Shown here: piece after piece, positions 34,301-46,009 of the stretch
Layout of the letters: each line of letters begins with the position of its first letter
How positions within the stretch are numbered: position 1 is the stretch's first letter
From: Bemisia tabaci
Taxonomy: Eukaryota > Arthropoda > Insecta > Hemiptera > Aleyrodidae
Assembly (NCBI RefSeq): GCF_918797505.1
Contig: NC_092793.1
Location: 5,404,366 to 5,468,365 of the forward strand
DNA: 64,000 nucleotides
Direction of reading: 5' to 3'
The notes under the pieces: model-generated
Told to the model about the DNA's origin: nothing
The model's input: only the letters and a program-made list of their open reading frames with translations
Database searches by the model: none
Program-made: the position numbers and the translations under genes

Positions 34301-37300
34301 AAAGTTTGTAAATTAATCCTGACTTAGCTTCTCAGTCACTTTTAAGGAAGCAACAGAATTTTCTGTGCATCAATTTTCATTAAATCTTAAACTACCTCAA
34401 AACTTTTAAATTGTTCAAGTACTTTCTTTTCTCTGAAATCAGTTTTTTCCATACTTAATGGACTATCAGACAGGGTTTGAATTAAAGTATTATGATGCCT
34501 TATTCTCATTGCGCAAATTGTGTTATGAGTTCGTAAAATTTTGTGGAGGAAATATGCATGAGGATATTTACATTTGTATTATGTACAGTGGCTGTTCAGT
34601 TATTGTCTGTTACATTACTTGATTTAGCTGAAAAGTTTTCACTGTTTAACCCCCACGTAAAATATCCTCATTATATGTCAACTTAGCTACCGAGCTATTA
34701 CTCTTGTGCATTTCGTACTTTTTTTTTTGTCAGCATTTTGTGTCTCTCGACATTACATTATTTGCTTTTAAATAATGTCTTAAGAAATAGAAAGAAAGAG
34801 AGGGATTCTTTCATTTTTTTAAAGTGCTTTCTTTTACTAAAATCTAATTAGCATTACGATTTTTTTTTAATTTCAGACTATGATAAATATGCAAAAAACT
34901 TTGAACCTAGAAGAAATCAATGATTTCTCACTTTGTATGGCTCAGCTAGACAACAAGGATTTTCTCACTAGATTTCAGAATCATACTGGTTTGTTTCCAT
35001 ATTTTACTCAGCTAATTGACTCCTCATAAAAGTAGTACTCTTCGTCTTTTTTAAAAAAATTTCATCTTATTTAAGATGAAAATGCCAGAAGGACAGTAAT
35101 AAAAGAAAGAATTTTGACAAAATGACTAATTATATAAATAGGGCCGCAACAGTCATGCAGTACTGGGAAGTGTTGGGGAATTTCAATAGTCAGGGAAAAC
35201 GATGAAAGTGTCAGAGAATTCTCGGTAAGTCACGTTAATTTGCTTTATAAAATGATTTCAACTTTTGAAACAACAAAGTTTGCCTGAAAACTATTGCAAA
35301 TTATGTCTTTCTAACCATCTGGCATATCAATGGCGTAAGTCCGCAATCGCATAACTTGTTTGCAGTGTCTGAAAATCTCCGCCTCTTTGTTATTTTTTTA
35401 AAGGAAAACAAATTGACATCATTCCTTGAAGTTTTTGCCGAATTTTCTTCGCCCAGAGAAGAAAATTCACGGTGGTTTTAAAGAATTGCAGCAGAGAAGT
35501 TTTCCGTTTAAAAAATAAAGTACGACAGGAAGTCTGCGACGTCGCAAACTGAGTTATGTAATTGCTGACTTACACCGTCGATATATTCAATTGTCAAGGG
35601 ATTTACCAAAATGTGTCAGGGTGATCAGGGAAATGTTAGAGAATTTCATTTTCTGAAAAATTAGTATATTGGTGATGATTAGTGGACTTAAGCATTTGAA
35701 ACCAAAATAAGTTCCACTGAGACCTAAGTTCTAAATTATCATAATGATTAATTATGGAATTGGTCTGTATTTTGAAGCTTTCTGAAAATTTCACTTTGCT
35801 AGTGAAGGGCAAAACTATACTGCACAATTTTTTAAGTAAATTATAAAGTTTAAAAGCTTCAGGCATTGTTGAATAATTGCATTCAAAGAAAAAGTATGAA
35901 ACATGTGTTAAACCTTTATTAAGTTCCCTGGCCATTTAATGAAGGAGAACTGCTGTCTGTTGTCCCTTCATTATTTGTTTTTAATGATGGCTTATCTTTT
36001 TTCTCTATCTTTCAGCTTTAGCCCATGCATTCAGTCGAATAGCTGAAGTTTTCAGTCAACCCCTGTTTGCAGCCTTATCTCTTAGATTAGAACACAATCA
36101 GAATACAATTGCAAGGTTGAAAGAACAGATAGAAATGGCAGAGGTATGACAGTTGTTTTTCTTCTCAACAGTTAAGGTAGCCTATGGACACCTCAGTACT
36201 TTTGGAGGTTACGTTTTATCAGGTCATGGAGCTCTTAGGCCTTGAAAGGGCAGCTAACGTATCAGCAAAAATTATTCAGAATTTCATATTACTACAATTA
36301 TTACTACCTGCAATTTCTAAAAATATTAAAGTATGTATGTATTAGACTTTGTTTTTCACCTAAATCCCCACTTTTGCAGAAGGACACTTTTTTATTTTTT
36401 AGTTTTATAAAGCGTACATAAAGCCACCAAAAGGGGCTACTGTAAGAGTCAGAAATAATTACACAAGGAAGAAAATCACAGGCGTTTCTATGGCTAGCAA
36501 GATTTGAAAAGTTCAAACATAGTGGAAGAAGATTATTATTTTTTTTCTTTATTTTCTTTTCTTTATTTAATTTCTTTTTCAGTTGTTTTTTTGTCAAAGA
36601 ATTGGCTGCCTTTCTGGGCCTTGAGAGCCCCATGTTTTGATATGTTCATATTCTCCAGGTACTCTGTTCCTCACGATTGGTAACTTTAGTGCCTGTTTAC
36701 CTTCTTTTTTTGGAGAGGGGGAGGCTGATCCTCAAGCTTTTAATTCTAAACTCACGCCCTCAAGCAGGGACGGATTAAAAAAAGAAAAAAAAGGAAAAAA
36801 ACCCTTGAAAATAATTAAGCTCATGCCAAATGAAAAGTTAGTAAAACTGTTTGTTTCCTCACATTAGTTTTTTGACTCCTCTCCCTATGCAAACCTGGTC
36901 GGTGGTGACTGAGAAAAACTGCCCACAGACGCGGGAAACTTGAAAAAGCGTGCTACAAACTATGCAGATTGTGCACAAAAGAATGGATTTCAGACTTTTT
37001 TGATATGTCCGAAGTGATTTTTGTGCAATTTTCCCTGTTGAGAGTATATTTATTTGGCTGTGTCTCTAGCGTGCAACAAACCAAATGCAAATAAATTAAC
37101 CAAAAGTTTTAAACTGGAAAATTTTCTGGTTTTTAACATAATAATATTCCTGATATATTTATGAATTTTTTAGTGGCTCCATTAACGTTCAGATTCGGTG
37201 AATAACCATGAGAATGAAACCAAGCTGCTAAATACGTAGTCAGTTTATAGTCAATTAAGCTTTCATGAGTACTTATCGCTTCTTTGTATATCTATTAATA

Positions 37301-37364
37301 TCACATTTCTTTCTTTTCTCTGTTGCAGAAGCAAAACAGAAAAAGTCTGAAAAGGAGCAAGTAA
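31301..37364 (+). CDS. BRCC3: BRCC36, JAMM/MPN+ Lys63-specific deubiquitinase, complete (7 exons, 271 aa)
   Basis: Exons: 31301-31405, 31954-32179, 33033-33118, 33798-33920, 34877-34988, 36016-36143 and 37329-37364 (stop TAA). All introns are GT-AG, phases close, total 816 nt. BRCC36 is the zinc metalloprotease that cleaves Lys63-linked ubiquitin chains in the nuclear BRCA1-A and cytoplasmic BRISC complexes, paired with an Abraxas-type pseudo-protease. The MPN+ domain starts at residue 4. JAMM residues visible are Glu27 (QEVMGLLIGE), His98 and His100 (GWFHSHPHITV), Ser108 and Asp111 (PSHVD), with the spacing known for active BRCC36. Asp111 is split across the exon 2/3 junction. The C-terminal helical part (exons 5-6, including LEHNQNTIARLKEQIEMAE) matches the coiled region that pairs with the Abraxas-type partner, and the tail is basic. 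At 271 residues it is shorter than human BRCC36 (316). It is divergent from the ARMC10-like gene. The first AATAAA downstream is at 38093. Introns 1, 2 and 5 contain A-family MITEs. Confidence 0.95.
31532..31790. mobile_element. A-family MITE in BRCC36 intron 1
   Basis: Left GTGAAACTACCAGACCACGT and right CGTGTTCTGGTAGCTTCACC pair. The interior matches other A copies. The ends have decayed and the target duplication is unclear. Confidence 0.75.
32450..32879. mobile_element. A-family MITE with internal LINE fragment, BRCC36 intron 2
   Basis: Left end CGATGGTGAAATTACCAGAC; right end CTGATAGTTTTACCATCAG. The family interior runs to about 32650, is then replaced by about 180 bp encoding a reverse-transcriptase fragment, and resumes at about 32832 with TTTGTAAACACCGCAAA. 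A normal copy is about 255 bp; this one is 430. Confidence 0.75.
32662..32838 (+). pseudogene. Reverse-transcriptase fragment of a non-LTR retrotransposon
   Basis: An in-frame stretch in BRCC36 intron 2 reads FGQQLHLVFLDTHKAYYIVP then LVKLWEVLEETGF, ending at TAA (32836). This matches the pattern of the LINE reverse-transcriptase palm, where a hydrophobic strand and catalytic Asp (LVFLD) are followed by a KA(F/Y)D-V-P motif and a KLW helix. The second position expected to be Asp is Tyr, so it is a dead relic. It lies inside the inverted repeats of an A-family MITE (32450-32879). No poly(A) tail or LINE ends are visible. Confidence 0.75.
35328..35580. mobile_element. A-family MITE in BRCC36 intron 5
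   Basis: Left end CAATGGCGTAAGTCCGCAAT, right end GACTTACACCGTCG. Flanked by ATAT on both sides (35324-35327 and 35581-35584). Confidence 0.88.
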
Positions 37365-39830
37365 TTGCAATTCAACACATCTGACAAATTTGCGCCATCA
37401 TTCCTATCGTACACTCCCAGAATGTGCTTTTTTATGCAGCACCTCAGTACTTACATGGATATTTTTGTTCTATTTTTAGCTCTTCCTTTCCATGTCAATG
37501 AAAGAACATAACGTTTCCAAGGAGTCTTTCTGAAATTTTGAATCAAGGGTTTTCTTTTGTTTTTTTAGATATTATTAGCTCCTTTTGAATCACTAAGTAC
37601 TACTCTGACTAAGGTTCTTGAGGTTTCCAAAAAACATTAGACCCCCTTTTTCATTTGAGGGAGTGTCCCCCAAAATCCAAAGAAACGTTTTAACAGAACA
37701 TTCTACCTCTGTTTTGTTCCCAAGATAATCAGGCTGGCTCAGGGCTCCTGAACTAGACTGAACGTACATATTTAATTATTTTCTAATTTGTAATTTTTTT
37801 TCTTGTTTCGTACCTGCAACTGCAGTATGTTATTCGTTGCCATCTTACTCCCTTGTCTGTGATTTTGCTTATGAGGCTTTTGATTGGTCAAGAGGAGGTA
37901 TGCGTTTTGATCAATTAGACAATTTTTCATAAGGTAGGTATGTCTTTAGTTTGCAAGGCTGCCAAGATTTTTCATCTTACTCTATCCTGTTCTACATAAT
38001 TTTACTAAGACTTTGTCCTCAAACACTCTAATTAAGTTTATTCAGTATTCTACAAAAGTACCTTAAATGTGAGTGTACTTGGTTCGCTACAAAATAAATG
38101 CAGAATCCAATTATATAGTGTCCAAGCCAAATAAGTTCTCACAATTTCAGACGGTGACAATAGATCTACCGTCTTGATTCTTGCATTTATTTTGATGCTA
38201 AACTGACGTTATGCGATCTTCTGTCACAGTCTAAATGTCCGTAAACTTATTTGTTGGGATTCTAAAAAATGCAATGCTTGCATGTTCTTTTATGAACAAA
38301 ATTTCAACTCTCAAAAAAACCTTAAATTAGTAGCCTACCCTTTATTGTATATTCTTCTTTCCCACATCGTTGGCAGCGTATGTGATTGGTCTATCTATTA
38401 CTATTTTTTCCTTTTCTCAGAAATGCCTTTGAAAACATTTTATTTGACAAAGTGAACTTATAGTTTCTTGTTAAGACTTTCATTAATATTTTTATTATTT
38501 TATATTTTATGTTAAAACTTCATAATTGTGTCATCACAATTTACTATGAAAATAAACGAACTGTTCCTTTTCACCAATTAGTACTAACTTTTTCCAATTC
38601 TCTGTATCTGCCTGTTTACACACATGTAAGGTTTTTTTTTTTTTTTTTTTTTTATTCAAGCTCGTTTTTCATTTTTTCATTTTCCCACATTTCTTGTGGC
38701 ATGCTTAGCCGTAGACTGCATTAATTGTTATTCTCTTGTCAAATCTGTGCTGCCTGCAATATAAAAAGAGAAAATTTTAATTGTTATTTCTAACACCAAT
38801 TTTCGTCTTTGAAAACTGAGGGCACTATTGGAGTCATCATTTTTACTAGAAATGAGTCATACTCAGAGACTTCTAGAAAGTTATTCTTGCTCATTTTGAC
38901 CACTCATTAAAATTTAAAAATGTTCCTGTATCAGGGTAAATTTTTACTAATGATGGAAACTTCATATGGAGGTAAGCTTCAGGTGTGGATTGCCACTGAA
39001 AAAAAGATGGGAAATACCGGCTAAGCAGAGCTCAGATCGACCCATTTTAGTTGTCGTCCCCTCCCGGGAGAGGACCCAAGGAGGCAAACCAATCTAAAAT
39101 CCAGGGTTCTTCCCGGTGTTCCTGCCTGCCTATCCACCCCTGGTAAACTTATAAAATTATTAGTGCATCCCAAAGAGATATTTCACAATGAATTCTGCCT
39201 CCAACTGGTTGCTTTCTTTAAAATGTGAGATACTCGCAATCAAGCAAGGAAAGTTGCCGAGCGAACAGATTGAAAGCTTTTAAAGCCCCCAAACACGTTT
39301 CTTCCTCGCGGTTCTGGAACATTCCGTCAACGATTTTTTGTCTGCGCACCTGTTTTGTCCTGTAGTTTATGTCCTTGCGTAAAATAAACATAACAGTGAC
39401 TTGGTCCAAGCATTATATTTTAGTCTGTATGAAAAATTATATTCACAGTATGGACATGAAGAAATTGAGAGAGGAAGTGTTCTTATGGTAAAACTCATTT
39501 TTTAAATGAAATGTTACTTTCTTTTGATTCGTCTTTTCAAATTGTCATTGGTGAATATTTGGTCTTATTTCTATCTTTAAAATTTTCGATGTATACCTCA
39601 TATATACTTTTTTCCCCCTCAAATGAAAATATCATTTCATTTTAAAAATTTTACATTTTTAATACGTGGCAAAAATTTGTAAAACCTTCTCCAGGCGATG
39701 GCATCCATATGAATATCAATGAGCCGTAGTGGTGTTGAAAGAAACTGTACAAAAATGAATAAAAGAGGGGAAAAGCGTAGGAAGCAGGCAATCGTTGGTC
39801 TTAACCCATTTGTACATCGATATTTTAGAG
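37365..39830. other. BRCC36 3' flank, no further gene seen
   Basis: Early part is presumably the BRCC36 3' UTR. AATAAA occurs at 38093-38098 and 38551-38556. A T run lies at about 38631-38652. Nothing else recognised. Confidence 0.5.
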
Positions 39831-40650
39831 TCAAGTACGTCCAATTTTGAACGTTTGGTTGCGCGTATACCACGCTGCAGCACAGTAAAAGTACCTACAA
39901 AATATGAAAGGAAAAATCTAAGTGGTTTGGAAATCATTGAATTTGACACGGAACCACCTTAATATTTACAAAACACACATTATATATTCCTTTAATACAT
40001 ATTTTTCCCCATCAATTTAAATGAGAATAATCCGTGCAGAGTGTGCAAACATTTCAAAACAATGAGTTGAAAAACGCCGACTCTACGACTTTTAATGTTC
40101 GCGTCTAACGTAGAGCGGAGCGGCCGGCGCGGCGTACCTACTGCCATGCCAGCGCGACATGCGCATTAGCGCCTACAAACCTAACGGGGATACTTCACGC
40201 ATTGCGCAATGCGTGAAGTATCCCAGTCAGGTTTGTAGGCGCCAATGCGTGTGTCGCGCTGATCGCCCTTGCCCGCCGCGCCGCGCACCACGACGGCGCT
40301 TCAAGCAACTCTTTCGCAACAGAGGTATTGCACAGTATCATACGTAATTGAAGGCGCGTCAACGTATCAAGAATGACAGGCATCCTTTAAGAGTACGGAG
40401 CTTTCCTCGCAAATTAAATCAAGATACTGCGGCCCAAAAAGAGAGCGGTAGTCCAAAAACTCACCAAGTCCTAGCGTCCGTATTTAATAACGTTCAGCAT
40501 AACTTTTGAATTTCATTAGAGAAAAAAGTGACTCCATTAACGCAGAAACATTCTCAAGTATGCTGTCAAGAAGATTTTATTTTGAATCAAGAATAAAGTA
40601 ACTGAATGAAAGCGGGTTTCTGCTTGATGTAAGTGACTTTTTTTTTGATC
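39831..40650. mobile_element. E-family element, reverse orientation
   Basis: Most complete copy: starts near CAAGTACGTCCAATTTTGAA, includes the hairpin at 40161-40249, and extends through the AGTCACTT-containing arm shared with 6708-6998. About 820 bp, no coding frame. Confidence 0.72.
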
Positions 40651-42093
40651 CCATAACTTAATTCATTTAATCGTTTAACCACCTCTACGAATTTTTGGAT
40701 TTTAATACTGTAATTTGTTTAGCGCCTTGATTTTGAGATGATTTGAAATAATTCTAACGATACAGTCTGGGGGAATTTAAAAATTTGGAGGATGAGTGAG
40801 CTCGGGCCTTGCACTTTTAAGTTATGTCGAACTGCTTAAAGTTCATTCACATAGTATTTTCAATACATCTGCTCGCACCCTTTCGTTCCTTTTGCTCTCT
40901 CTCGTCGTGAGAGAGCTAAAACAATGTTTAACCTGGAGGCGTCATTTGAGGATGGCAGGGGGGGGGGGGGGCAAGCGTCCCCCGCATATTAAATAAAGTT
41001 GACTCGATTTCTGATTATTTTTGGTAAATTTTGATCAATTTTGGGCATTTACGGAGATTTTTGAAGTTTTGAAACCGAAGGTGAATTCCGTATACCCCGA
41101 ACCAAACTGTGACTAGACCGAACAACTTTTGCCGATCCGTTTCCCCTCTAAGATTCGGCTGGAATAACGCCCATGCGTTGACCTTTACGCAGCCGGGCAC
41201 GAAACAAGTTGGCTCGTGACACCAACACGACCAACTTAAATTAGCTCGGAAAACAAAAAAAAAAAGAAGAGGACATGGGCGGGCACGGGGTGATGAAGTG
41301 GACGCAAGCTGACGAGCAATGATTTCGCATGGAACTATGACAAGGAAAAATCGTCTTCACCGAAACTCCAGACCCGCTTGTGTTTATGTCAGGTGCGCTG
41401 CCGCTGCGGTGAAATACATAGGATACATTTCCCTATAATTGACTAAATTAATAAAATAAATAAAAGCAGCACATGTTCCCGGTATTTTCAGGTTCAAAGT
41501 TTATTAATTGTACAGAGTAAAAATTGCAAATAAATTGAACGTATATTAGTAACCGACAGACTTTTAAAATTAAAGAAAATCATTAAAAATTATAGCCAGT
41601 TGACGCATCCAAGCACAATTATTTCCAAAAGAACTGAGCCAGTGCTGCGAGCTTAAGACGTGGGTCTGCAAATCCATCCTAAAAAAGAATTAGACAAGAA
41701 CCTGAAAAAAGAAGGAAGAACGAGTATCAACACAGCCTAAGACAGGAAAGACGTATTCGGGCCTCTTTTTTAGCTTTTATCCCGAATCTAAGCGACACTT
41801 CATTGACAGTATACAGCTGAGCATTGAGAGCGCACGCTTCGCGTCATCGCGCCTTCAATTTTTCAGATGCAGCACGGACGTCCGTCAAGTACGAATAGTT
41901 GTATCTCTGCGCCGTCGTTAACGCTCATTCTTTTCCTCCCTCTATTTCCATATTGGGTTTGTTTCCGTTTGTCATATTCGTAATGGTGCTTCAAGCACTA
42001 CGTGAGTAACACAGCCAAAGGTAGGAGAGATGTATTCGGGCCTCACCTTTAACTTTTCTTCCGAATCCGAGCGACACCTCATTCACAGCATAT

Positions 42094-43066
42094 CGACGGT
42101 GTAAGTCGGAAATCACATAGCTCGATTTTTGGCGGTTTTGAGTTACCTGCAGAAATGAAGTGTAGTAGATGCCCTTTACCTGCTGTCCAAATATTTCAGT
42201 CGAAAAAAATCTGGAGCGCCGCATTTTTACACAACGCGCGCTCTCCCGGGAAGAATCGTGAACAGTTTAGGATGGAAAATTAAAAGTTAGTACGTCACGG
42301 AATCTTCAAATAACAAAAACATATTGTTATTGTTTTAACATCAAACATCTAATCCGACGGATAACTGAGTAATCGTCCGCTTATTTTTATCTTCATTCCA
42401 TTTTAATTCGTAATTCGACGGCGTAAGTCCGCAATCACATAAATCTCGTTCATGGTGTCTGAAAATTTAAAGGAGAACCTCGACACATTTGACATCATTC
42501 CTTGCAGTTTATACAGACTTTTCTTCGCATAGAGAAGAAAACTCACGGCAGTTTTAAAGAATTGCCGTTGAGTAGTTCTCCGTTTAAAAAATGAAGTATG
42601 ACAGGAAGTCTGCCTCTGCGACGTCGTAAACCGAGTTATGTGATTGCCGACTTAGGTACGCCGCGCCGTCGAATTGTTTTCCGGTGTCATTCTAAAGATT
42701 CGCTACCAATTAAAGTTTGTTAAAAGGAACTTTAGGTTACTTTTAAAGTGAGAGGAGTCTTATTCGGTCTTTATTCAGTAAACATCGGCAAAGAATAGGT
42801 TTGAATCGGTAATTCGCCAACCACGTATCTCGGAATTCAGTGTTGGACCTTAGTTCCACAAACACATAACTCGGTTTTTCGGTCATTTCTCCTGCCAGAC
42901 GCGAATATTATTCAAAATGATGATAGAGTCTTATGAAGCATCTTATTCTTGCTGTCTCTAAGAATTATTTCTCCTCTACCTTCAAAGATGAGGAATGTAG
43001 AGAGTTTTTTCCCTCTCCTGAAAAATCTCGTTTTCCGAGTTATGTGATTGCCGACTTACACCGTCG
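42094..43066. mobile_element. Long A-family element (973 bp) interrupting a tandem duplication
   Basis: Left CGACGGTGTAAGTCGGAAAT, right CCGACTTACACCGTCG, with ATAT duplicated outside both ends. It contains a second complete A element at 42416-42671. No transposase frame is visible. It splits the second unit of the 279-bp tandem duplication at 41730-43255. Confidence 0.82.
42416..42671. mobile_element. A-family MITE nested in a longer A-family element
   Basis: Ends CGACGGCGTAAGTCCGCAAT and GCGCCGTCG. AATT is duplicated on both sides (42412-42415, 42672-42675). Confidence 0.85.
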
Positions 43067-43690
43067 ATATAGCAGAGCGTTGAGAGCTCAAGCTTCGCGT
43101 CATCGCGCCTTCAATTTTTCAGATGCAGCACAGACGTCCATCAAGTACGAATATTTGTATCTCTGCGCCGCCGTCGTTAATAAGGCTCACCCTTTCCCTC
43201 GCTTTATTTCCATACTGTGTTTGTTTGCGTTTGTCGTATTCATAATGGTGATTTTAACTAGTAGCATAGGACAGAGAATTGCGAGTTCACGACTCATGCC
43301 ATCGCATCTTACAATTTTCATGTGCAATATGGACATGCATCTTGCGCGAATAGTTGTATCGCGTTTACTCTTTAGATGTCTCTAAGTCTCTTATTTTTAA
43401 ATTTCGAGATAAATTAAAGTTAAATTTGCCCGAGATATGCTATGGTTTGTCCAAATCAATCGTCATTTTGAAAAGGAAGAAATATGTTTGAAGGTCTCTC
43501 AAGAGTCTTTAAAGGGTGCGTATGTGTAAAAATCGAACCGACCATCGCTCCTGAGGGAGTTACACATACAACAAATGAAGGAGGGGGATGATTTTTTTCC
43601 CCTTTAGACCAATTTCAAACAGCCTATCGACTATTCCCACGCTTATTACCCCAACCCCAAGTGACCATTTCCTGAGACCATCAAACTAGA

Positions 43691-43776
43691 TCACCTGCTG
43701 GCCGGGAATCGAACCCGGAACCTCTGGTCATAGGGCCAGCGCTACAACCACTACACCACAAGAGGCCGACTAACAA
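43691..43776 (-). repeat. tRNA-derived SINE head or tRNA pseudogene
   Basis: On the minus strand there is an A box TGGTGTAGTGG (43758-43748) and a perfect B box GGTTCGATTCC (43715-43705) inside a good T-arm (CCGGG loop CCCGG). The acceptor stem pairs poorly and no anticodon can be assigned with confidence, so this is a SINE head or a dead tRNA rather than a working gene. The SINE body probably continues to about 43520. Confidence 0.75.
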
Positions 43777-44156
43777 AAAGTATGTCAACGAAAAGGTGAT
43801 AATTTCACAAAAAATACGTTTACGCTTCAGAAAGTAGTTCTTGGACCTCTGTTTACCACTATCATGCGTAAAAGCACCTTTCTTTACTCCTAACTCTCTC
43901 TTCTTCATTTTTTCATTTCAGAAATTTTCCGCATATATTCTAGGTCGTAATTTTTTTTCTCTTCTTATTTTGCTATCTGTTAGAGAGACGCGTTTTCAAG
44001 GGGGCGTTTAGATGATTTAGAAAACCGTAGAGAAAAGTTCTACGGTTTTGGATGCCTTCCCGATTTTTTTTCGATCATAATCTCTTGCTTGTAGATAGAC
44101 GAATTCTTCAACAATTCGTTTATGCAGCTAACTCAAAACTGTCAAAAATCGAGATA

Positions 44157-44590
44157 TGCACTTCTGGGTGGTTTCACGATAACTGGAATAGTTTTGTCGC
44201 CTTAGCAGACAGCACATTTTTTGGTCATATTTTTAGTAGAAATGATAATAACTTGAATTTTTTCGCATTAATCTTCAAAAAGTTGCGTGTTATAACGCTT
44301 TCTAATGATTCATTGCTCTACTCCTCAATTAATATTATGTACATTCCGAAAATGTGCTGTCTGTTACGCGGTAAAAAGTCAGCGTAACAGCCGGCGCATT
44401 TTCGGCCCATATTAAAATTGAAGAGCAGAGCGATAAATCTTTGAAAAGCGTTATAACACGTAACCCTGTGTAGATTAAGTAATGCAAAAAAATTCGAGTT
44501 ATTATAATTACTACTAAAACATGACCGAAAAATGTGTTGTCTGTCACGGCGACAAAACTATTCCAGTTATCGCGAAACCACCCTTCTGCA
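44157..44590. mobile_element. Foldback MITE, 434 bp
   Basis: Left TGCACTTCTGGGTGGTTTCA, right GAAACCACCCTTCTGCA. The arms pair nearly throughout (CTGGAATAGTTTTGTCGCC, ACGTGTTATAACGC-type stretches) around a centre with AGCGTAACAG. Confidence 0.8.
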
Positions 44591-44951
44591 CTTTCACCAT
44601 CGATATTTTCTCTATCAACCTCAATTTGTTTCTGTTAAACTCGGGCTACATCAGCTCGTGCTGAGAAAAGAACGATTGTAGATTTCACAACTACATCATA
44701 ACACACTTACATTTTCCTCATCCGCTGAATACTTCATCCAGTGGATTAAACTCTGGGCGCTGCGGCGAGTTTTCCCTGACGCCCACGGCCCACTGCCGAC
44801 GCTTCACTTACAAGTTTCAAAACAACCCGGTGAAATAGTGAAAGTACTACTGTCAGTTTATTGCACAACAGGCGATCGTATGAATTCATCGATCTGTTCA
44901 GCGCGCGACATCCGGGGAGGCATCCCCGATATTCCCGAGGAAAGGCCCTTA

Positions 44952-45079
44952 ATAGGACGTATTTCTGTCAAACGGAACTATGTGCATTATAACGTGAGCC
45001 CTGTTACGCATGTATTCTTATGGGTCTCTGGGCTCATGTCTTAATGCACATAGTTCCGTTTGATAGAAATACGTCCAAT
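44952..45079. mobile_element. D-family hairpin MITE
   Basis: Arms TAGGACGTATTTCTGTCAAA and CGGAACTATGTGCATTA with complements; nearly a full-length hairpin. Confidence 0.82.
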
Positions 45080-45304
45080 ACGCACCGGAGTTTACAACCG
45101 CACTCAATTTTACGCAGTAAATCCAAGTGGGCCGGAACGCCCGGGTCGTTTGAATCATTTCCATCGTGTGAAACTCGCCTCATTTTCGCAGACTGTTTTA
45201 TTGGCTCGGCAAACTGCGATGGGTGCGGGACGAAGAACCCGCCGAATCTGATCTGCCCCGCTCCCACATCGTAGGAAAATCCCCTATTTAAAACTCCGGT
45301 CTTT

Positions 45305-45596
45305 TTATACTGAGAGTCAAGACAACACTCCTCATAGAGTCACAAACGGGAATAAAGATTACACAAATTGAACGTTTTTCGTAATCTTTGATCGGCTCAT
45401 TCTTAAATTCCTTTCTCCGTTCCTTCTCTCGTTCCGTTTGTTCCTTGTCGAACCCGAAATTCCTCGGTCCACTCCAGATTATAATCTTTGCAATTGGTGT
45501 AAATGTAATCTTCATTCCCGTTTGTGACACTGTGAAGGCCTAAAATCCGGTTAACCAATCAGAAATGGATTCGCATTGTCTTGACTCTCAGTATAA
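45305..45596. mobile_element. MITE with TTATACTGAGAGTCAAGACA ends
   Basis: The terminal repeat TTATACTGAGAGTCAAGACA is matched by TTGTCTTGACTCTCAGTATA. Inner arms CAAACGGGAATAAAGATTAC against TAATCTTCATTCCCGTTTG. Confidence 0.8.
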
Positions 45597-46009
45597 GGGG
45601 ACTCTAGTCTTGACCCAAGTCTTGCCACGACTGGACTGCACGGGAAAAATGGATCGCTGATTTACCAATTAAATTGTTAAAAAAATATATCCCGCATATT
45701 TCCGATGTTTAATTTACGATAAAGGAAAGCTATTTTAAGCCACGGGGGTGGTAAAATTAGCTTTTTTTAAATTTTAGAATCTACATTGAAACATGTTGGA
45801 CAATTTTTTTAACTACAAAATTGTGAAATCATTAATGGCATTTTTTCCAGGTGTAAACAGTAAGGTTACACATTCACGAGGAGTTTTGAAAAATACGTAT
45901 CCCAAGAAGAATTTTTCAAATGGAAAAATTGAGATGTTTTGATATTATAAGTTGCGATTTTTTCACGATTTTGTGGCCATTAATTCCCTAGGATCATCAA
46001 CAGGTACAC

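Larger units (their letters stand above)
41730..43255. repeat. Tandem duplication, 279-bp unit, second unit interrupted
   Basis: Unit 1 (41730-42008) and unit 2 (42009-42093 plus 43067-43255) share ACACAGCC, GTATTCGGGCCTC, CTTCGCGTCATCGCGCCTTC and TCTCTGCGCCG in order. The 973-bp A element separates the halves of unit 2. A weaker third start may follow at about 43270. Confidence 0.75.

Noticed and set aside
42933..43385. 150-codon open frame on plus
   Set aside because: Spans the junction of the A-family element and the tandem duplication; homologous unit 1 does not preserve the frame.
43691..43776. Functional tRNA gene
   Set aside because: A and B boxes and the T-arm are good, but the acceptor stem mispairs and the anticodon loop is ambiguous; listed as a SINE head or pseudogene.
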